Shown piece after piece: positions 1 to 13,500 of a DNA stretch of 64,000 nt. The stretch covers positions 9,933,868 to 9,997,867 of the forward strand of contig OZ038322.1 in assembly GCA_964035795.1 (NCBI GenBank), in the 5' to 3' direction. The stretch's first letter is position 1. Every line of letters begins with the position of its first letter. The notes below the pieces were generated by a model that was not told the origin of the DNA, ran no database searches, and saw only the letters and a list, made by a program, of their open reading frames with translations. The DNA is from Pterobdella sp. o SKG-2022 (lineage: Eukaryota; Annelida; Clitellata; Hirudinida; Piscicolidae). The translations under genes were made by a program, and so were the position numbers.

Positions 1-730
1 ACGATAAATAATGATTGTAAAAATATGAAAAATTCTGAAAAATGTGTTGAAACAATCAGATAATGTTTACTATAAAATATTGATACTGTAATATTAATAA
101 TTCTACCCTTAGCGACAACGGGGTAATAGGAAACAAAAGTAAAAATACCTGTTTGATGATGAAAGATTTTCAACTCCTATCAAAGACTTGTAAAGCTTGT
201 GAAAGGAACTAATTATGGAATTCTTAATATTCAAAGAGTTAGTTTCGGGAAAGAAAAAAAATTTGTGAGAGCAGTGAGATTAGAAGCTGCTTTTATTTAG
301 ATTTGAAAAAATTGCATTGATGAAAGAGAAAATTAATTTTTTTTCAAATGTCAAACTTTCAAGTATTCTTATTCCTAGTAAATACTCAATACAGGTTTGA
401 CGGATACTTTATCAAAACAGGATAACATAAATCAAAGTTGTCTTGAGGCAAAAAGAAAAATAGCGGAAAAATGATAGGGCTACTTTGATCACCTCCTTGA
501 GTGAAAAAATCTATTAAAAGCAAAACCTGGAAACGCTGAACTAAAAAGACAACCATCGACAAAGACTGAAAAAAAGAACTTCTGAGCTTGGAAAAAGCAA
601 AAATTTTGCATAAAAACAAAGATAAATGTAAAAAAGATTTTTCTTCAACAATATAATCTAAGAACTTCACTAAAATGATAGAATTGAAAAGCCTAGTTGG
701 CGTCAAAATTCTTGATAAAAGATAAGACAC

Positions 731-3700
731 CTGCTTCTTCCTGGCCCTGGCGACTAACACCTGCATTGCCTCGTCCTTCTGAGTGATGGTCACTGCTGGA
801 CTGCCTGTCTGAGAGAAGAAGTTCGTACTTCATAAAATTATCAAAAAAAAAACGGAAAATATTCATTTTTTTAGGATTGGTAACGAGAAGTTTTAAAGAT
901 TGTTGAAAGTTACAAATGTATTTCTTCTTTAGCTAAAGTAAACACTGCAAATTAATTGAACACAAAAGGTAATTTTATTAAGTACAAAGCTTTTCGTTAA
1001 CAAAGTAACATTGTCAAGTATTTGATAAAGTGTTCAAATAATTTGCAGTAATTAATTTTTATAGTTCAATTTTATTTATTAAAAATTAATTTAAAAAAAG
1101 ATTATGATTCGAACAAAAATTTATAAAAAATTTTAAAACTTGACTAAAACCTTGAATATTCCGGCCTTATTCCAAGCTATTTGTCCCAAAGTGTTTCCCA
1201 AAAAGTCAGTGTGGTCTAACCCCAAGTTGGCCACCCCACACACTGAAGGCTTGCTGTTTTATGCACGTTTCCAAATAAACCACCATGCTTGTTTGTTCAA
1301 AAAAGTGACACTTTTTAGTTTGTGCTAAATAAAGGCAACTGAATTAGAAAAAATTTAATGCAACACACAACGGCAAATAGAGCATTCATTCGAAGTTTTA
1401 TACAACAATCTCATAGCGACTTGAAGCTGTTATGATGCAAAATAGTTTTTTTTATAATCTGATGAAGGACTTAAATGTATCGGAAAGCTTCGTTTAAATA
1501 AAATATATTAAACCAAGTTTTTCTTCAATACAGAAAATTTTTTGAAACTCCAACTTATGAATTTTTTTTAATAGTTCAATAACCCATAAAGTTGAAATTA
1601 ATGACAAGATGATGACATTGAATGATGAACTAATAAAGACGTTACCTTATAACATTTGTCGCATCAAACTGTCCTCCGATTCCAACTTCCACCACCGCCA
1701 CGTCTACTTTCTCTTTCAAAAACACGTAAAACGACATGGCACAGATGAATCGGAAGTAATTGGGGAGTTCCTGAGGGTTTTAAGGCACGATGATGCTGAA
1801 ATAATTGTGATAGGGTACGAATTTGAGCCCTACGAATCAACCTTGACTACGATAGTAACGCTATTACCAGCTTTAAACTTCATAGCTTTTAATAATAAAA
1901 ATATATCAGTAAAAAAAGCCAATGTGTGAAATGGCGTAAAGATGATAGTAATAGAATTTTACGAAAAGTTATGTGAGTTTTGAAATGGGTTTAATGCCAA
2001 TAACTATACATGTGTAACTATAGTTTTTAAGGTATGATCTAGTGGAAGTTCACGCTTTCTAAAGAAAACCTGAAAATTTTTACCCTGGCAAATAGGATTG
2101 AAGCAGATTTGGACCAGATTTTTTTGATTTGCTATTTCTCCCGCTGACAAAACATTGTTTTGGTTTGGTTTCATTTTGCTATTTTTTTACTAATATTTTA
2201 TAATAAATGATACCTTTGAAATGCTTTTTTAGCGGCAGAAATAGCAAACTAAAACAATATGGTTCAAACTTGCTTCAACCCTATTGGTCAGGGTAAAAAC
2301 GTTATGCTTTCTATAATAAGCGTAAAGTGCTTGCAATATCGTCTGACTTGGATGATGCATTCGTGCAAAACATAACTTACTAAAACACATCTTCAATTTT
2401 TTCATCATCGTTTTACGTCCGTTTCCATTCTAGCATAGGTTGGACGGGGTCTCATAATGGCTCTTCTCTCCACTTCACGGTCATGGGCTAGTTGAGGTTT
2501 GAGTTTCATTTTTCGTTGCTTACTAATTGGAGCCATGTTTTTCTTGGTTTACCTTTTTCTCTTTCACCCTCTACCTCGACATGCCTGCAAGCACTTGCTG
2601 GGCTTCCAGCATCCATTTCATAACATGCCAAAACCTCTTCAGTCTATTTCTGAGAAGCATCTCAGTGATGTCTGGAACTCCCAGTTTATTCCTTAATTCT
2701 TTTAATGATCTGTCGTCCTTCAAGCTTACATTGCACATCCACCTGCTCATCATTTTATCAACTCTGAAAATTCTGGTGATATCTTCTTTCATAAAAGACT
2801 TATGAAAAGAACTTCTAGTAAAAGAATTGCGCTTCAAATTCATGCACCTTATTGCAAGAAAAAATTGGTAAAGAACTGATCTTTGATGAATATTTATTCA
2901 ACTTCCAGTCTTCCATTTGCAAAGTTGACATGTGGTGTGATAAATAACTGAAACAAGGTGGCAAGCATTAAATGGGATAAATGCAATGTACTGGAGCTCT
3001 TATGGAGATGCATCCGAAATGAGGCTGCCAATGGAGTGAGAATTTCGAAAAAAGATAGGTCCAATGAAATGAATACACTTGAATTCATACCACTTTCAAG
3101 TATCGATTAATAAATTAACGCATACATTGAACAAGATATATTTAAGAAATAGAAGAAAAAATTAAGCCAAAAAAGGCATGGCAGGCTGTTCAATGTGTCA
3201 TTTTTAATTTATATGATAATGAAATCAATAATTATCATATTTTATTTCAAGTACTACATCGCTCAGCATTTTTGACAGGCTAGTCAGTTAAATCAATATT
3301 TCTATCATACCTTTTAATTTTATGTATTCAATAGTTACAATATCTTAAATTTATGTTTATGTTGCTAAAGTCTTGTATCGAGTTGAGGGTATATTATGAA
3401 TGAACTGAAATTATCAAAATAACACTTTAAATAATTATTGCAATACCGTGAAAGCGTGTTTATAAATACTTTCAATCAATTCAATTTTATAACTATATTC
3501 AGCATAAGAGGTGCATGACATAACAACATACTGCATAGTTACTCATTTGCACCTAGAAAACATGTGATGTGGAAGATTAAAAATTTCCGCGCAATTTTAA
3601 TTGTTCTAGTTACCTAAAATTTCACAAGATTAAATAACGTTTCTGAGTCGCCAGAAACTTTTGAACAGGTGAAGTGTGCGAAAAATGTGTGGTTTTCTCA

Positions 3701-6700
3701 TTTTAATCTTTGACTTTTTTTTTAAGAGTTGGAATGTTGGGCTTCTAATGAAAAAGTACATGGTTTAATAAATACTGCATCCATGAGCATTAAATATAGT
3801 TCATTATATTCAAAAAGTACGAAGCTTTTCGTTGACAATGTGACACTTTAAAATTAAATCGATAGTTAAGTCTAAATGTCCAATAATATAAATATCGTTA
3901 GTATACAGTGAAATATTTTTAAACATTAAGGTCAATACATAAAATTTAAACAATTTTATAACGAAAAAAATTTCACTTGAAATTTTAACACTCTTAACAA
4001 AAAGCTTCGTACTTTTTGAAAGAAATGAAAAAATATTTGGCATTCAGTTATTTAGTATTTGTTACTTTGGTTTAATAAAAAAATCAATTAGGAAAAATAA
4101 ATAGAAGCCCGTATGTATAATGGTGATCATAATGATTTTTGAATAAACAACTTGTAAGAAAAACATTTTCTATGCTCCATAACAAAAAATCGATGAGCAA
4201 AAAGCAAAAGTTTCATGAAAAGATGACTATGATGTAATGTAATGGGGTATTCATGGAGTAGACTGTGGTAGCAAATATCGAAAAACTGATATTCTGGTAT
4301 CGTTGTCATTTGGCTTGACGGATGATCTTTCTTTTTGCTGACAACGGCAAGGCAAACTACCCGAGTGGGAACGGCGGATCTTGAATTTGATAATTTCAAG
4401 TTGGACGTTATCTCGGGCTGACAGTCTATAAAAATTTTTCCAAATAAATGGCCTTTTGTATACATTACTCTATTTTAGTATCTATAATCTAGGCCGACGG
4501 TTGTCAATCGCAATTGCAGGGACATGTGTAGCAGTAAAATCATATTAGACTAATTAATTATTCATTTATAAAGCACTTTTCATTTCTAAAAATTTAATCT
4601 AGCAAAAACACACTGTGGAACAGGTGCTAATTGTCGGCTCACGCGGGATCGAACCCGGTAATTTTGCTCTACCTCTGAGCTATACGGCCGACCATAAGGC
4701 GTATTGATGTTTGTGAAGATTTAAATAGCAAATAAATTAAGATATTGATGAGTTGGAAGATGTTAATAGAGGTTTTGGAATAAGTAAAAAACTTTGATGA
4801 TAAATGTTGTTAGAATTTTGTGTTGGAAAGGATTTTTGTAACAGTTGGTTTAACAAAAAGAAATATGAGGTTCCATTGAATTGAAGAATTAGAAAGACAG
4901 AGATAGGCTTTATTTTGGTGAAAGGGAACAGAGAAAGTTCTTGAAGGATTTGAAGATAATTGGGGGTGAATTTCAGTGTAAGCTACGGCTGGTGAATTGA
5001 GAAGGAAGATAGGTTATGAATGAGACTTATAGTGGATGAATTTGTATATAGTAATAATAAAACTATTAAAACATTGATCAAATTTTAATAGATAAACCAA
5101 AGTCTTTTTGTTTGTATATTTGTTGACCCATATAACTCAGCATGATGCAAACTTCAGATACATTTATTGTTTTCAAAAACTAAAATTTCCTTTAAGTTCA
5201 ACCTTATCAATAATCATTAGTAAAGTTAATGAGAAAGTTTTCAATTCATAAAGATTTGAATTGATACTGGCCTGAGTTGACTTTTAATCAAACCATTATC
5301 GAGTTAAATATCTTTATTAACTTTACTCTTCATTTTAAAGTTTAACTTATCGAAACTTTTAGAATATAACAAAGGTTTAGTGCCAAACATTTCATTCAGC
5401 TTAGAAGACTACAATAAGTTATTCGTCATAAGCATTTATCCTGCTGTTAGTTGTTGTAAGAAGCGTTTTATTATCTAGGAATAATTCATAATTTTAACCT
5501 CAATGTGTTAAAAAATTTATATTACGGTATTTTCCAACAAATCATAAAATGTGAGTATTTATTTAATACATGAATATTATTTCAAAACACTAGTAAGTTT
5601 ATTAAGATACGAAGCTTTTCGTTAACAACGTAACATTTTCAAGTATCATTATTTAATACAATTATCAAATATATTGAATCTTCAACCGCCTTCAAAATTG
5701 TTGTTTTGTTGAAAAATAGTACCAAAGTAATGCATGTGATGTCTGAATATTTATATTATGGTCTATTCTACCCATATTTGAGTTATTTTTTTGGGCTTAT
5801 CCCATCAGCCAGCTCAACACCACACATCATTTTCTTTTTTTGATCGACTTTTAGTCGCCCCATATAAGGGTTTCGCTAGCTCAACATGTTTCACAAGGCG
5901 CTACTAGTGTTTTTTAATTGTCGATCCACACGGGATTGAACCCGGCAACTTTAGATTTTCTACTAAAATTTTTTATTACTTTTAAATTTTGGCAGTTTCA
6001 ATAAAATGGCTTTAAAATTAGATATATGTAGAAAAAAATATGTTAGATGATAATCAATTATAATCAAAATAACCTCATCACTCTTGGAAATTGTGTCATA
6101 GACTTCAAGGAAGTATTTGGCAAACAGATCCCTACTTATAGGTTTTCCTTCCAGTCTTATCCTTTCTCTTGCCTCCACCATATGTGGGGAACTGAAATTT
6201 TTTTTACATTATCCATGTTTAATTCTGAATAGAACTTTTTTACTGAAGTTTTACTTATATTAATTTTGTGAATAATTAGTCTAAAATCGTGAATCCTAAA
6301 AACACAACATTTGGATTTTTTATTTTATTCTATATTATCATCAAGTATCAAAAAACTTCATCAAAACAAAAATATCATAAGTTAATTTTGATTTTAATAT
6401 TGAATAAAAATTTGTCTATTTGACTTAGGACAATAGATACTGTTAATTAAGACAAAGAATAAAAAAAAAATAATTAAGCATGTAAAGCATACAATCAGAC
6501 CTGAAGAAACCAGTTTTGTATCCTTTGTGGCGAAGTATGGATTCAACAAAGGCACATGTTGAGCCTTTCCCTTTGGTGCCTGCCACATGAATTATCTTCA
6601 ACTTTGTTAAGTCATCATCCTTGTAGAAATGTGTTCAAATATTTCATTTTTGATACCAAAACTCTATACTTATCGAAAAGACTTTTATTCAAATAAAAAA

Positions 6701-7220
6701 CTAAATGTTAAAAAATGTGAACTTACATTGATTCCCAAAACTTTTAAAAGTTTCCAGACATGTGAGAGAATCTTGGATCTATCTGGTTCATTTTTAGTCA
6801 TGGCCAATGTGGATATTATGGGCTGTAAGCCATTCAGTAATTTCATTGCTTCCTAAAAATTGATAAAATACTAAAATAAGTTTTTGAATAGTAGTGAAAA
6901 ATGAATTTACCTCCCACATTATTCAAAATTACTGCTATTAAAATTTTTATAAAACAGTTCACTCTCATATATATATATTTATGCGCCTCAGTTGCTTTCT
7001 GGCGCAATAGTAACTGGTTATTAATATTCTACATACACTTTAGTAATACTCCCATGATTATTTTTACCACAATTACAATCATTAGTAACCTTACCTTATA
7101 GGTGATGCGAGGAACCTTTTTGGCTAGAATACTCATTTTCAAAATGTTTGAGGCTTTGAAAAAAGTTTGTGTATTGAGTATTTTGTTATAATAGATAAAC
7201 TTACTAAAAATGTATCTCAT
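731..7220 (-). CDS. FPGS: Folylpolyglutamate synthase, 5' part (gene runs off the left edge)
   Basis: Adds glutamates to folates in cytosol and mitochondria so that they are retained. Seven exons were placed with matching phases: 7095-7220, 6727-6852, 6501-6619, 6074-6191, 1646-1770, 1151-1253 and 731-808; the rest lies beyond the left edge. The translation shows the family P-loop ([11 protein letters not shown]), then [15 protein letters not shown], the [13 protein letters not shown] block, [11 protein letters not shown] and [10 protein letters not shown], in the order expected for FPGS. Two in-frame ATGs, 7218-7220 and 7134-7136, could give a mitochondrial form (28 extra residues with no acidic residue) and a shorter form, as known for vertebrate FPGS. 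Intron 4 (1771-6073) is large and holds a LINE fragment, SINEs and other repeats. The divergent neighbour NPHP3 starts 297 bp away. Gene identity is very secure; the start choice is inferred. Confidence 0.93.
941..1050. repeat. Short terminal-inverted-repeat element (MITE-like), FPGS intron 6
   Basis: Ends ACTGCAAATTAATTGAACAC and GTGTTCAAATAATTTGCAGT are near-perfect inverted repeats. The core (AAGCTTTTCGTTAACAAAG and the following bases) recurs near 3815, 5605, 31755, 54975 and, inverted, near 61500. No coding capacity is seen. A related copy with the core in the opposite orientation is at 61430-61535. Confidence 0.6.
2085..2310. repeat. Terminal-inverted-repeat element, FPGS intron 4
   Basis: The left end reads GGATTGAAGCAGATTTGGAC and the right end has its approximate reverse complement (CAAACTTGCTTCAACCCTA), enclosing about 180 bp of AT-rich, non-coding DNA. 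A related element ending in GGTCCAAACCTGCTTCAATC lies at 57135-57420. It is likely a non-autonomous DNA transposon. Confidence 0.5.
2420..2843 (-). mobile_element. Degraded non-LTR retrotransposon fragment (3' end of the reverse-transcriptase ORF)
   Basis: The reading frame 2843-2571 contains [18 protein letters not shown], then [10 protein letters not shown] and [10 protein letters not shown]. This is the post-RT region of many animal LINEs that ends in a GRPRKTW-type motif. After one frame change the motif is visible as [10 protein letters not shown], followed by [16 protein letters not shown] near 2430-2470. Frameshifts and stops show that it is dead. It lies on the same strand as FPGS, within intron 4. 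Confidence 0.7.
4263..4540 (+). repeat. Interspersed repeat R1, copy 1
   Basis: About 280 bp matching 16951-17222 in the same orientation. Shared blocks include GATATTCTGGTATCGTTGTC, GACAACGGCAAGGCAAA, ATTTCAAGTTGGACGT and CTCGGGCTG. A third, partial, inverted copy is at 10015-10082. It has no credible ORF of its own; the open frame across it is not seen in the other copy. It is followed at 4565 by a SINE in inverse orientation. Confidence 0.65.
4565..4692 (-). repeat. tRNA-derived SINE, copy 1 (reverse orientation)
   Basis: Read on the minus strand this starts with a tRNA-like head (GGTCGGCCGTATAGCTCAGA, then a GGTTCGATCCCG B box) and continues into the common body (AGCACCTGTTCCACAGTGTG, then TAGATTAAATTT). 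Matches the copies at 8131, 17566 and 59079. The 3' tail is shortened. Confidence 0.8.
5603..5648 (+). repeat. Core copy of the AAGCTTTTCGTTAAC repeat family
   Basis: The stretch GAAGCTTTTCGTTAACAACG and following bases match 985-1024 and 54975-55015 with few differences. Probably a remnant of the same MITE-like family; no flanking inverted repeat is obvious here. Confidence 0.45.
5917..5953 (-). repeat. tRNA-like SINE head remnant
   Basis: The minus strand reads TTGCCGGGTTCAATCCCGTG followed by TGGATCGACAATT, which is the B-box half and end of the SINE head. The body and tail are missing. Confidence 0.55.
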
Positions 7221-7517
7221 TTGAGTATCTTTACATTTAAGCGTTTAATGTTTTTGTAATTTCACACAGCATTTCTCTTTCAATGAAGAACTTTGAAACT
7301 CAAGGGGACGATTTCAAGTCTTTTTATAAAAGTAACAAACCTATAGCTTTTTATCATAAATTTTATTTAGAAAAATTTAAAATCACTAAAAAACTAATTA
7401 TGATTTTTTCATAATTGATGAGCTTAATATTGTTATGAGAATTAACTTTTAGCTTAAGGTTCTTTAAAAACTTCGTAAAAAAATTATGAAGTAATAAAAT
7501 GTGACAGACTAGTTAAA
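7221..7517. promoter_or_regulatory. Divergent intergenic region between FPGS and NPHP3
   Basis: 297 bp separate the outermost FPGS ATG (minus) from the NPHP3 ATG (plus), so one short region must drive both genes or hold two compact promoters. It is AT-rich; no TATA box or other motif can be assigned with confidence. The promoter role is inferred only from gene orientation. Confidence 0.4.
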
Positions 7518-10500
7518 ATGGGGTCTGCGGATTCGAAAGTTATGAAAAAAGAATGTTTGAGCGATGAGAGTGAGGATGAAGCTTGTGGTAGTGGTATTCA
7601 CAGTGCCATTGCTAAGATCCCTAATGAAGTTAAACCTAGATATAAATTAGGTAGCCTGTGCATTAATTTTTTAATAAATATTCAAAATTTTTTTTATATT
7701 GTTAATAAATTAAAAAGTATGTATAAAATTGGGCTTAGATTGAAAACATGATTTATAGTTGGTTTATATAACCAATTTGTGTTTTTAAACATTATTATGT
7801 GTGTTTTCATATTTTATTTTTTAATTGAAGGAAACAAGTCTAAAGGTGTTAAGTTTACTAACAAACCAAAATCTGAAGTGCTTAAATCAACCACAACTTC
7901 TGAAAGCAACATTGAGTTGGAGAATATCAAAAAGCAATTAGGTTTTATATGTTTCAAGATTAAGTTTAAAACCATTAGTGTTCCATAAACTTCTAATTAG
8001 TGTTTCTAAACACATGATAAAAATAAAATTCAGTTAAAAATAAAATTCACTTTCTTTCATTTTCTCATCTGTCTACACTAGATAGCTTGATCAGGTAATT
8101 TATCTAGAACCTCTTAATCTATATGCTGTTTGGAAGTATAGCTCAGAGATAGAACATTAGACTAATCATCTAAAGTTACCCTGTTCGATCCTGTGTGGGC
8201 AACAATTAGCACCTGCTACACAGTGTGTTTTTGCTACATTAAATTTGTAGCAAGCACTTTGATCTATGAGTAAAAAGTGCCTTATAAATACTGCTTCACA
8301 TACATTACATTACATTATAAAAGATAGGTTTAACATAATCAATTAATAGCTTAATACAAATTTTTTGACAAAAACTGTGTCATAATTATAATCAAAGTTA
8401 TTTGATCAACAACATACAGAAATGTTCACAATGGACAGAGAGCAAGAACTTTTATCTTTGCAGAAAAGTCAGTCAAAATTAGAAGGGGAAAACAAAAAAT
8501 TGAAAAATGAGGTGGGGTAATGCTTCAACCTAATGCAAAAAAATCAAAAACGCATTTATATATGAACTAAAATCAACACAATAGTTAATTCTAAAAAATT
8601 GAAAAGTTCTAAGTATAACTTACCCTATCAAGTACATTCAGCTATTGTAATCTTTAATAATTTATTATTGACTAATTTGAATCCAACTGTCGTACATTAA
8701 CTATATAATTTTTTTGATTAAACAAAATTTTTAATTTGAGAAGGAAAAATTATTTCATTAACAAAAGTTGTATTTCTTAGGTGAGGTTCTTACACAAACG
8801 TTGCAAGGGCTTGAAGACTGACAAGGAAACTGCCATGGATTCGATGAGGAGGATCAATGAGAGGGCTCAACAATATTCCTCTGATGTTGACCAAATCAAA
8901 CATAATTTTAAAGTCTCTGTGTTTTTTCAGTTTTAAACACAATTTGTTTTTTACTAATAATTATTTCCACTAGAATTTAGAAGCTATGTGCATATGCAGT
9001 ATCATGATGAAGTGAAATAAGGCGATTAATATTAAAATAAAATTGAGATAAATTCTACAGTTGTACAGAGAAGCAAAAGAGAGTGAAGTACAGAATTTGT
9101 TGAAGGTGATTAGAAATCTGGAGTCAAAAGTGAGGTTTCTCGATCCCTCACTACTGAACCACAACAATGTGCTCAAGGATGAAGGTTACTAAATAAAGAT
9201 CTATTTTTTTTCATTTTTGTCTACACAAATCTCTGTTATCTTTAGCGTATATATCGTATTCTTTTTATAATATTCTATAATAATTTTATAAAAATTTATA
9301 ATATGTATTTTAGATAATTTGCTTCATATTATGTTCAGAGTATGTTATTAACATTATATAAGCATTCTTACATGCTTTTTAACAACTAATATACACAGGC
9401 AAGATTGACGTGTGGTCGTCAGTGGAAGACACAGCACATCCCTTGCTCATGCATCTGCAACAACCATCAAAAACATCTAGTCATAATCAGTACAAGAAAG
9501 TACTCTTCAATAATAAAGCTATAGAGAATAATAATGATTTCAACAATTGTTCTATTAGTTTCAAAGATTTTGAGGTTGATAGTGGTATTGATAGATTTAA
9601 CGATAAGACTTATACCGATGTGGGTTTGACCAGTTTCATCAGGGAAAATATGAAGAGTTTCACCCATCTTAAGAAATGCTTTTCTAATCACATATCTGTG
9701 TACCATATCAGCTCGAGTTGTCATCGTCAATGCTTGAAGGTTACATTAAAAGTTTTTTCTCATTACTTCATTTAATTCTCATCTTATTTTTGAAATTTGA
9801 TTCATTTTTGTGTCTTTTCATTAGGATCGCATCTTACATAAGTAATAATATAAAAAACTGCGGTTTTCTGCTTTTTTAAATACAAAATGTTTATCTTACA
9901 TTATCAATGGATACATACAAATATTAAGTGACTTTTTTGAAAATAATTTAATATTGTAAACCATTTTATTAGCTGCAATTTATTATAAACTGCAAACACG
10001 AGGTAACGCTGAGTTAGAAATTCAAGATTCACCATTCCCACACTTAGGCAGCTTGTCTTGCCGTTATCAACTAAGATCATACAAAAGCTTTCATTTAAAT
10101 AATATATTGTAGAACTTTTTAGTACGTTTTTCTATTCAAAAGTATAAGTTTTTAAATCTTATTATATCAAAATATGCCGTTATAATGAAGGGAATAGGGG
10201 AGGACCTGACAAGACTAGCATCAAGCCTTGACCACCTCATCAGCTTCTACCATATCAACACACAATCTAAAGTATACCTCGGCTTCTAATCAACCATTTC
10301 AAACTATTTAGTTTGCTTTATTGAAACACATCTATTTATATATTTCTTTGAAAAGCCTCATATTCTTTAACTAAAAAATTATTCAGTCTTCAGTGCTTTT
10401 GGAGCGTATTCAATGTTGATATTGTCTACACCAAAGCTTTTTCGTTTTTAATGATTTATATTTCAGCTGAATTTTCTACTTGGCATAATATGAATTTTTC

Positions 10501-13500
10501 CAATGTTGCCAAAAGTTTGGTATACTAATAGAAGTATTAATAAATCATGTTGATATAAAAATCCTGTGTTATACCTTCTCCAGGACTTGAACCCTATGCA
10601 TCTATGTTACCGAATCGATGGGGATTTCATGGTGGTATTTGTTGTAGAAGATAGTCTTCGTCATAGGTTTTTCACGCCTTTTTTATTTATTTAAGAATTA
10701 TAAAAATTTTTTGTATTAATTTATTACTTTCAGCACAAATATCTAACTAAGTTCAAATAAAGTATAATTTCTCTAGAATATTTAATTGTACTTTTATTTG
10801 TAAACTTCATTAAAATAAAAATTTTAAAATCAATAATCTTTATTTTGCAAATCGCTATATGGACAGAACTCAAACACACCACATCAGTGTTGAAGAGTTG
10901 CTGAGCCTGAATGATCGACTGCATGTATTCATCACCACCGATGTACCAAGCAATAGTGATAGTCACACAAAACATCAGAGGATATTTTCGTTAGTATTTA
11001 TCATTGATTGAGTAATGGTAATATGTCTTTACGAAGTAATTTTCAGATACAATGATTAAAAAAGGGATTACACAACCGCAAGCTATGTAAACTAGAATAG
11101 ACTGAAAAACATAATTTTAGAAAAAAAGGTTTTTTTAAAACAAGCATTATGTAAGGAAATCTCACAGTATCAAGCGGTCTTACATTATAACTCAATAATC
11201 AAACATTTTCTTACATCAAACATTCTAATTGTTCGTTGCTAAAAAACCAAATTTTCCTTACGATCGAAACTTGTATCCATAAATTGAAGTATATACATAT
11301 TCATTATGTTTATAACTTTTAATAAATAAAGACTTACGTACACGCTGTTTTTTGAGTAAAAATTTCTATTTATTAAATTATTTTTATTTTATTTTCAAAT
11401 AACTTTATATGTTCAATAATGATGATGATTTCATTTGATTCTTACATTAATCTTTCATATGTTTTTCATTACTAAAGACTGCATAAGAAAGCAAACGACT
11501 CAGCCCATTTTTATGCTCCGGTGATTGACTTGATACAAGAAGTTGGTAGATCTTTGTAATTTATAGAGTTTTGAAAATTTTTAAAAGATGGAGACGGTTG
11601 TCTAAATGATTTTTTTAAAAGAAGTTTTGGTTTTTAGGGTCTTGTTACGTTATGATCGATGTTGGTTTATAGTTGACTTGAGTATTGAAAGCAACTAGAT
11701 GCTGCTTTAAGTTATATATTCTTGATGTTTTTCTTGTTAACAATACTATAAAAAATATTTAATCAAAACTTTTTTTTCAAAACTCAAATCCATATTTAAA
11801 TTTTATCATTTTTCCATTAATATTCTTGTAATTATCACGTCATTATATTCATAATGAAACACGCACGACCCACAGGAGGTATGCAAGAACGAGGGCAGAT
11901 ATGCGACAGAAGGGCTCAATTTGATGGGTTGGGACTCAGTATGGATTTGGCAGAAACAGCATGACTACCTCTTGTGGCAGAATATTGAGGACGTGTACAT
12001 GGAAGGGTGTGGTGGGGGCTCTGTTGTGTCTGATGATTATCTGCGATGGCTTGACATGGTTTGTGGTGGTCTGTATGGGGATGTTTCAAATATGATTTAT
12101 TGTTTTTTTTGTTTTAATGGTTTATTGTCATGTTTATGAGGGTTTTTTATAAATAAAATTTTTTAGTCCACATAATATTTACCGTCCATTGAAATATATA
12201 GTTAGTTAAATGTTTATAATTCAAGTTATTTTTTCAGAAAATTAATATCATTCCAATCAGCATTAAATAAAATACTTAATTATGAAAATATAATATTTCA
12301 TTCTGCTACAGCAGCTGTTATTCATCAACACTTTTAGTATGCAAGCAAATTAACCAATCACGCATTAGCGAGTCGTCCTCAACCTCCTTTATTGGTTGTT
12401 GAGAGTGAAGAAGGAGGGGCTTGTGAGGTGCTTGTTAGATGGTTGGTGTTTTTGAAAATATAACTTAATTACTTTGTCATTTTTTATAATCTTATTTCCA
12501 TTTATAATGATCATAAGGTTTTTATAGACAATAATATTGTTCATTTTTAAATGACCAGCGTCTTTTTTACTATATTAAAGTATGCCACATTCTTCCAGGA
12601 TGAGCGAGTACATGCTATTGAATTACAACAAAACGGTGTCAGATCGACCTCATTTGGCACCACAACCCACCACCGATGCAGGCAGATCACCCACCCTTTC
12701 GAAAGCTTGCTTCCTCCATTATTTTGCCTCTCTCACCTCTCACCATTGCGATGTCTTTCTCGCCATTAAATGCCTTATGTTCCAGGTTTTTGATGGATTT
12801 TTTAAATTTTTTATTGTCTTTGTATGTAGAGGTTTTATATGATTTATGGGTATAAGCAATATTTTTCTTAGAATTTCATAGTTATTCAATTAATAATATA
12901 AAAAAGATTAATATACCAGTTTTTTATTCACTTGGATAAACTGTTGTCATTTTATACATTCAATTTTTTATCTTTTTTCTCATGTTTTATGTTTTGTTAC
13001 AAGTTTTTTCAACCCACTTATCACCAATCTACATTGAAATCTACCCCATCCCATTATCAATCAACCCACCTCCACCAGCTAATGGAGCACCTAGCATCCC
13101 CTTTCTTCATCAACATGGACTGCTCACAAGTGCTCAAGGAGTTTCCATACTGGCTCGAGAAAGCTTCGAGAATCTTCGAAGATGGCGTCATACTAGTGAT
13201 CCATCATGCGCATCTTATCAAGGTTTGGTTGGTTGGCTGTTGTGATGTTAGTTATAGTGATGGTGAGATTGAAGAGAGAAGAAGAGGGATGGATCATGAT
13301 GTGGTCACAATAATTTGAATCCTAATAAATTTCAATATAAATTGTGTGAATACTACTGAAAATTATCTTCTTATTTAAAATAATTTTAAGCGTTTAAATT
13401 ATTCACTTAGAAAATTTATTATCTATTTTTAGCTTTCATGAATATCTAAATAAGGATTTTGAAAAGCACTTTGATTGGTTGATGGACCCTCTTCCTACGG

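Noticed and set aside
386..793. 135-codon minus-strand frame
   Set aside because: Only its first part (731-793) belongs to the FPGS exon 731-808; the rest reads through the intron after GTGTCT.
1609..1929. Plus-strand 106-codon frame
   Set aside because: Shadow of the FPGS exon 1646-1770 on the other strand, which matches the conserved VEVGIGG block.
4127..4465. 112-codon minus-strand frame
   Set aside because: Lies across repeat R1; the frame is not kept in the second R1 copy at 16951.
10730..10975. Minus-strand frame containing ITIAWYIGGDEYMQS
   Set aside because: Looked protein-like, but has no good splice sites; the plus strand fits an NPHP3 exon (10867-10993) in phase.
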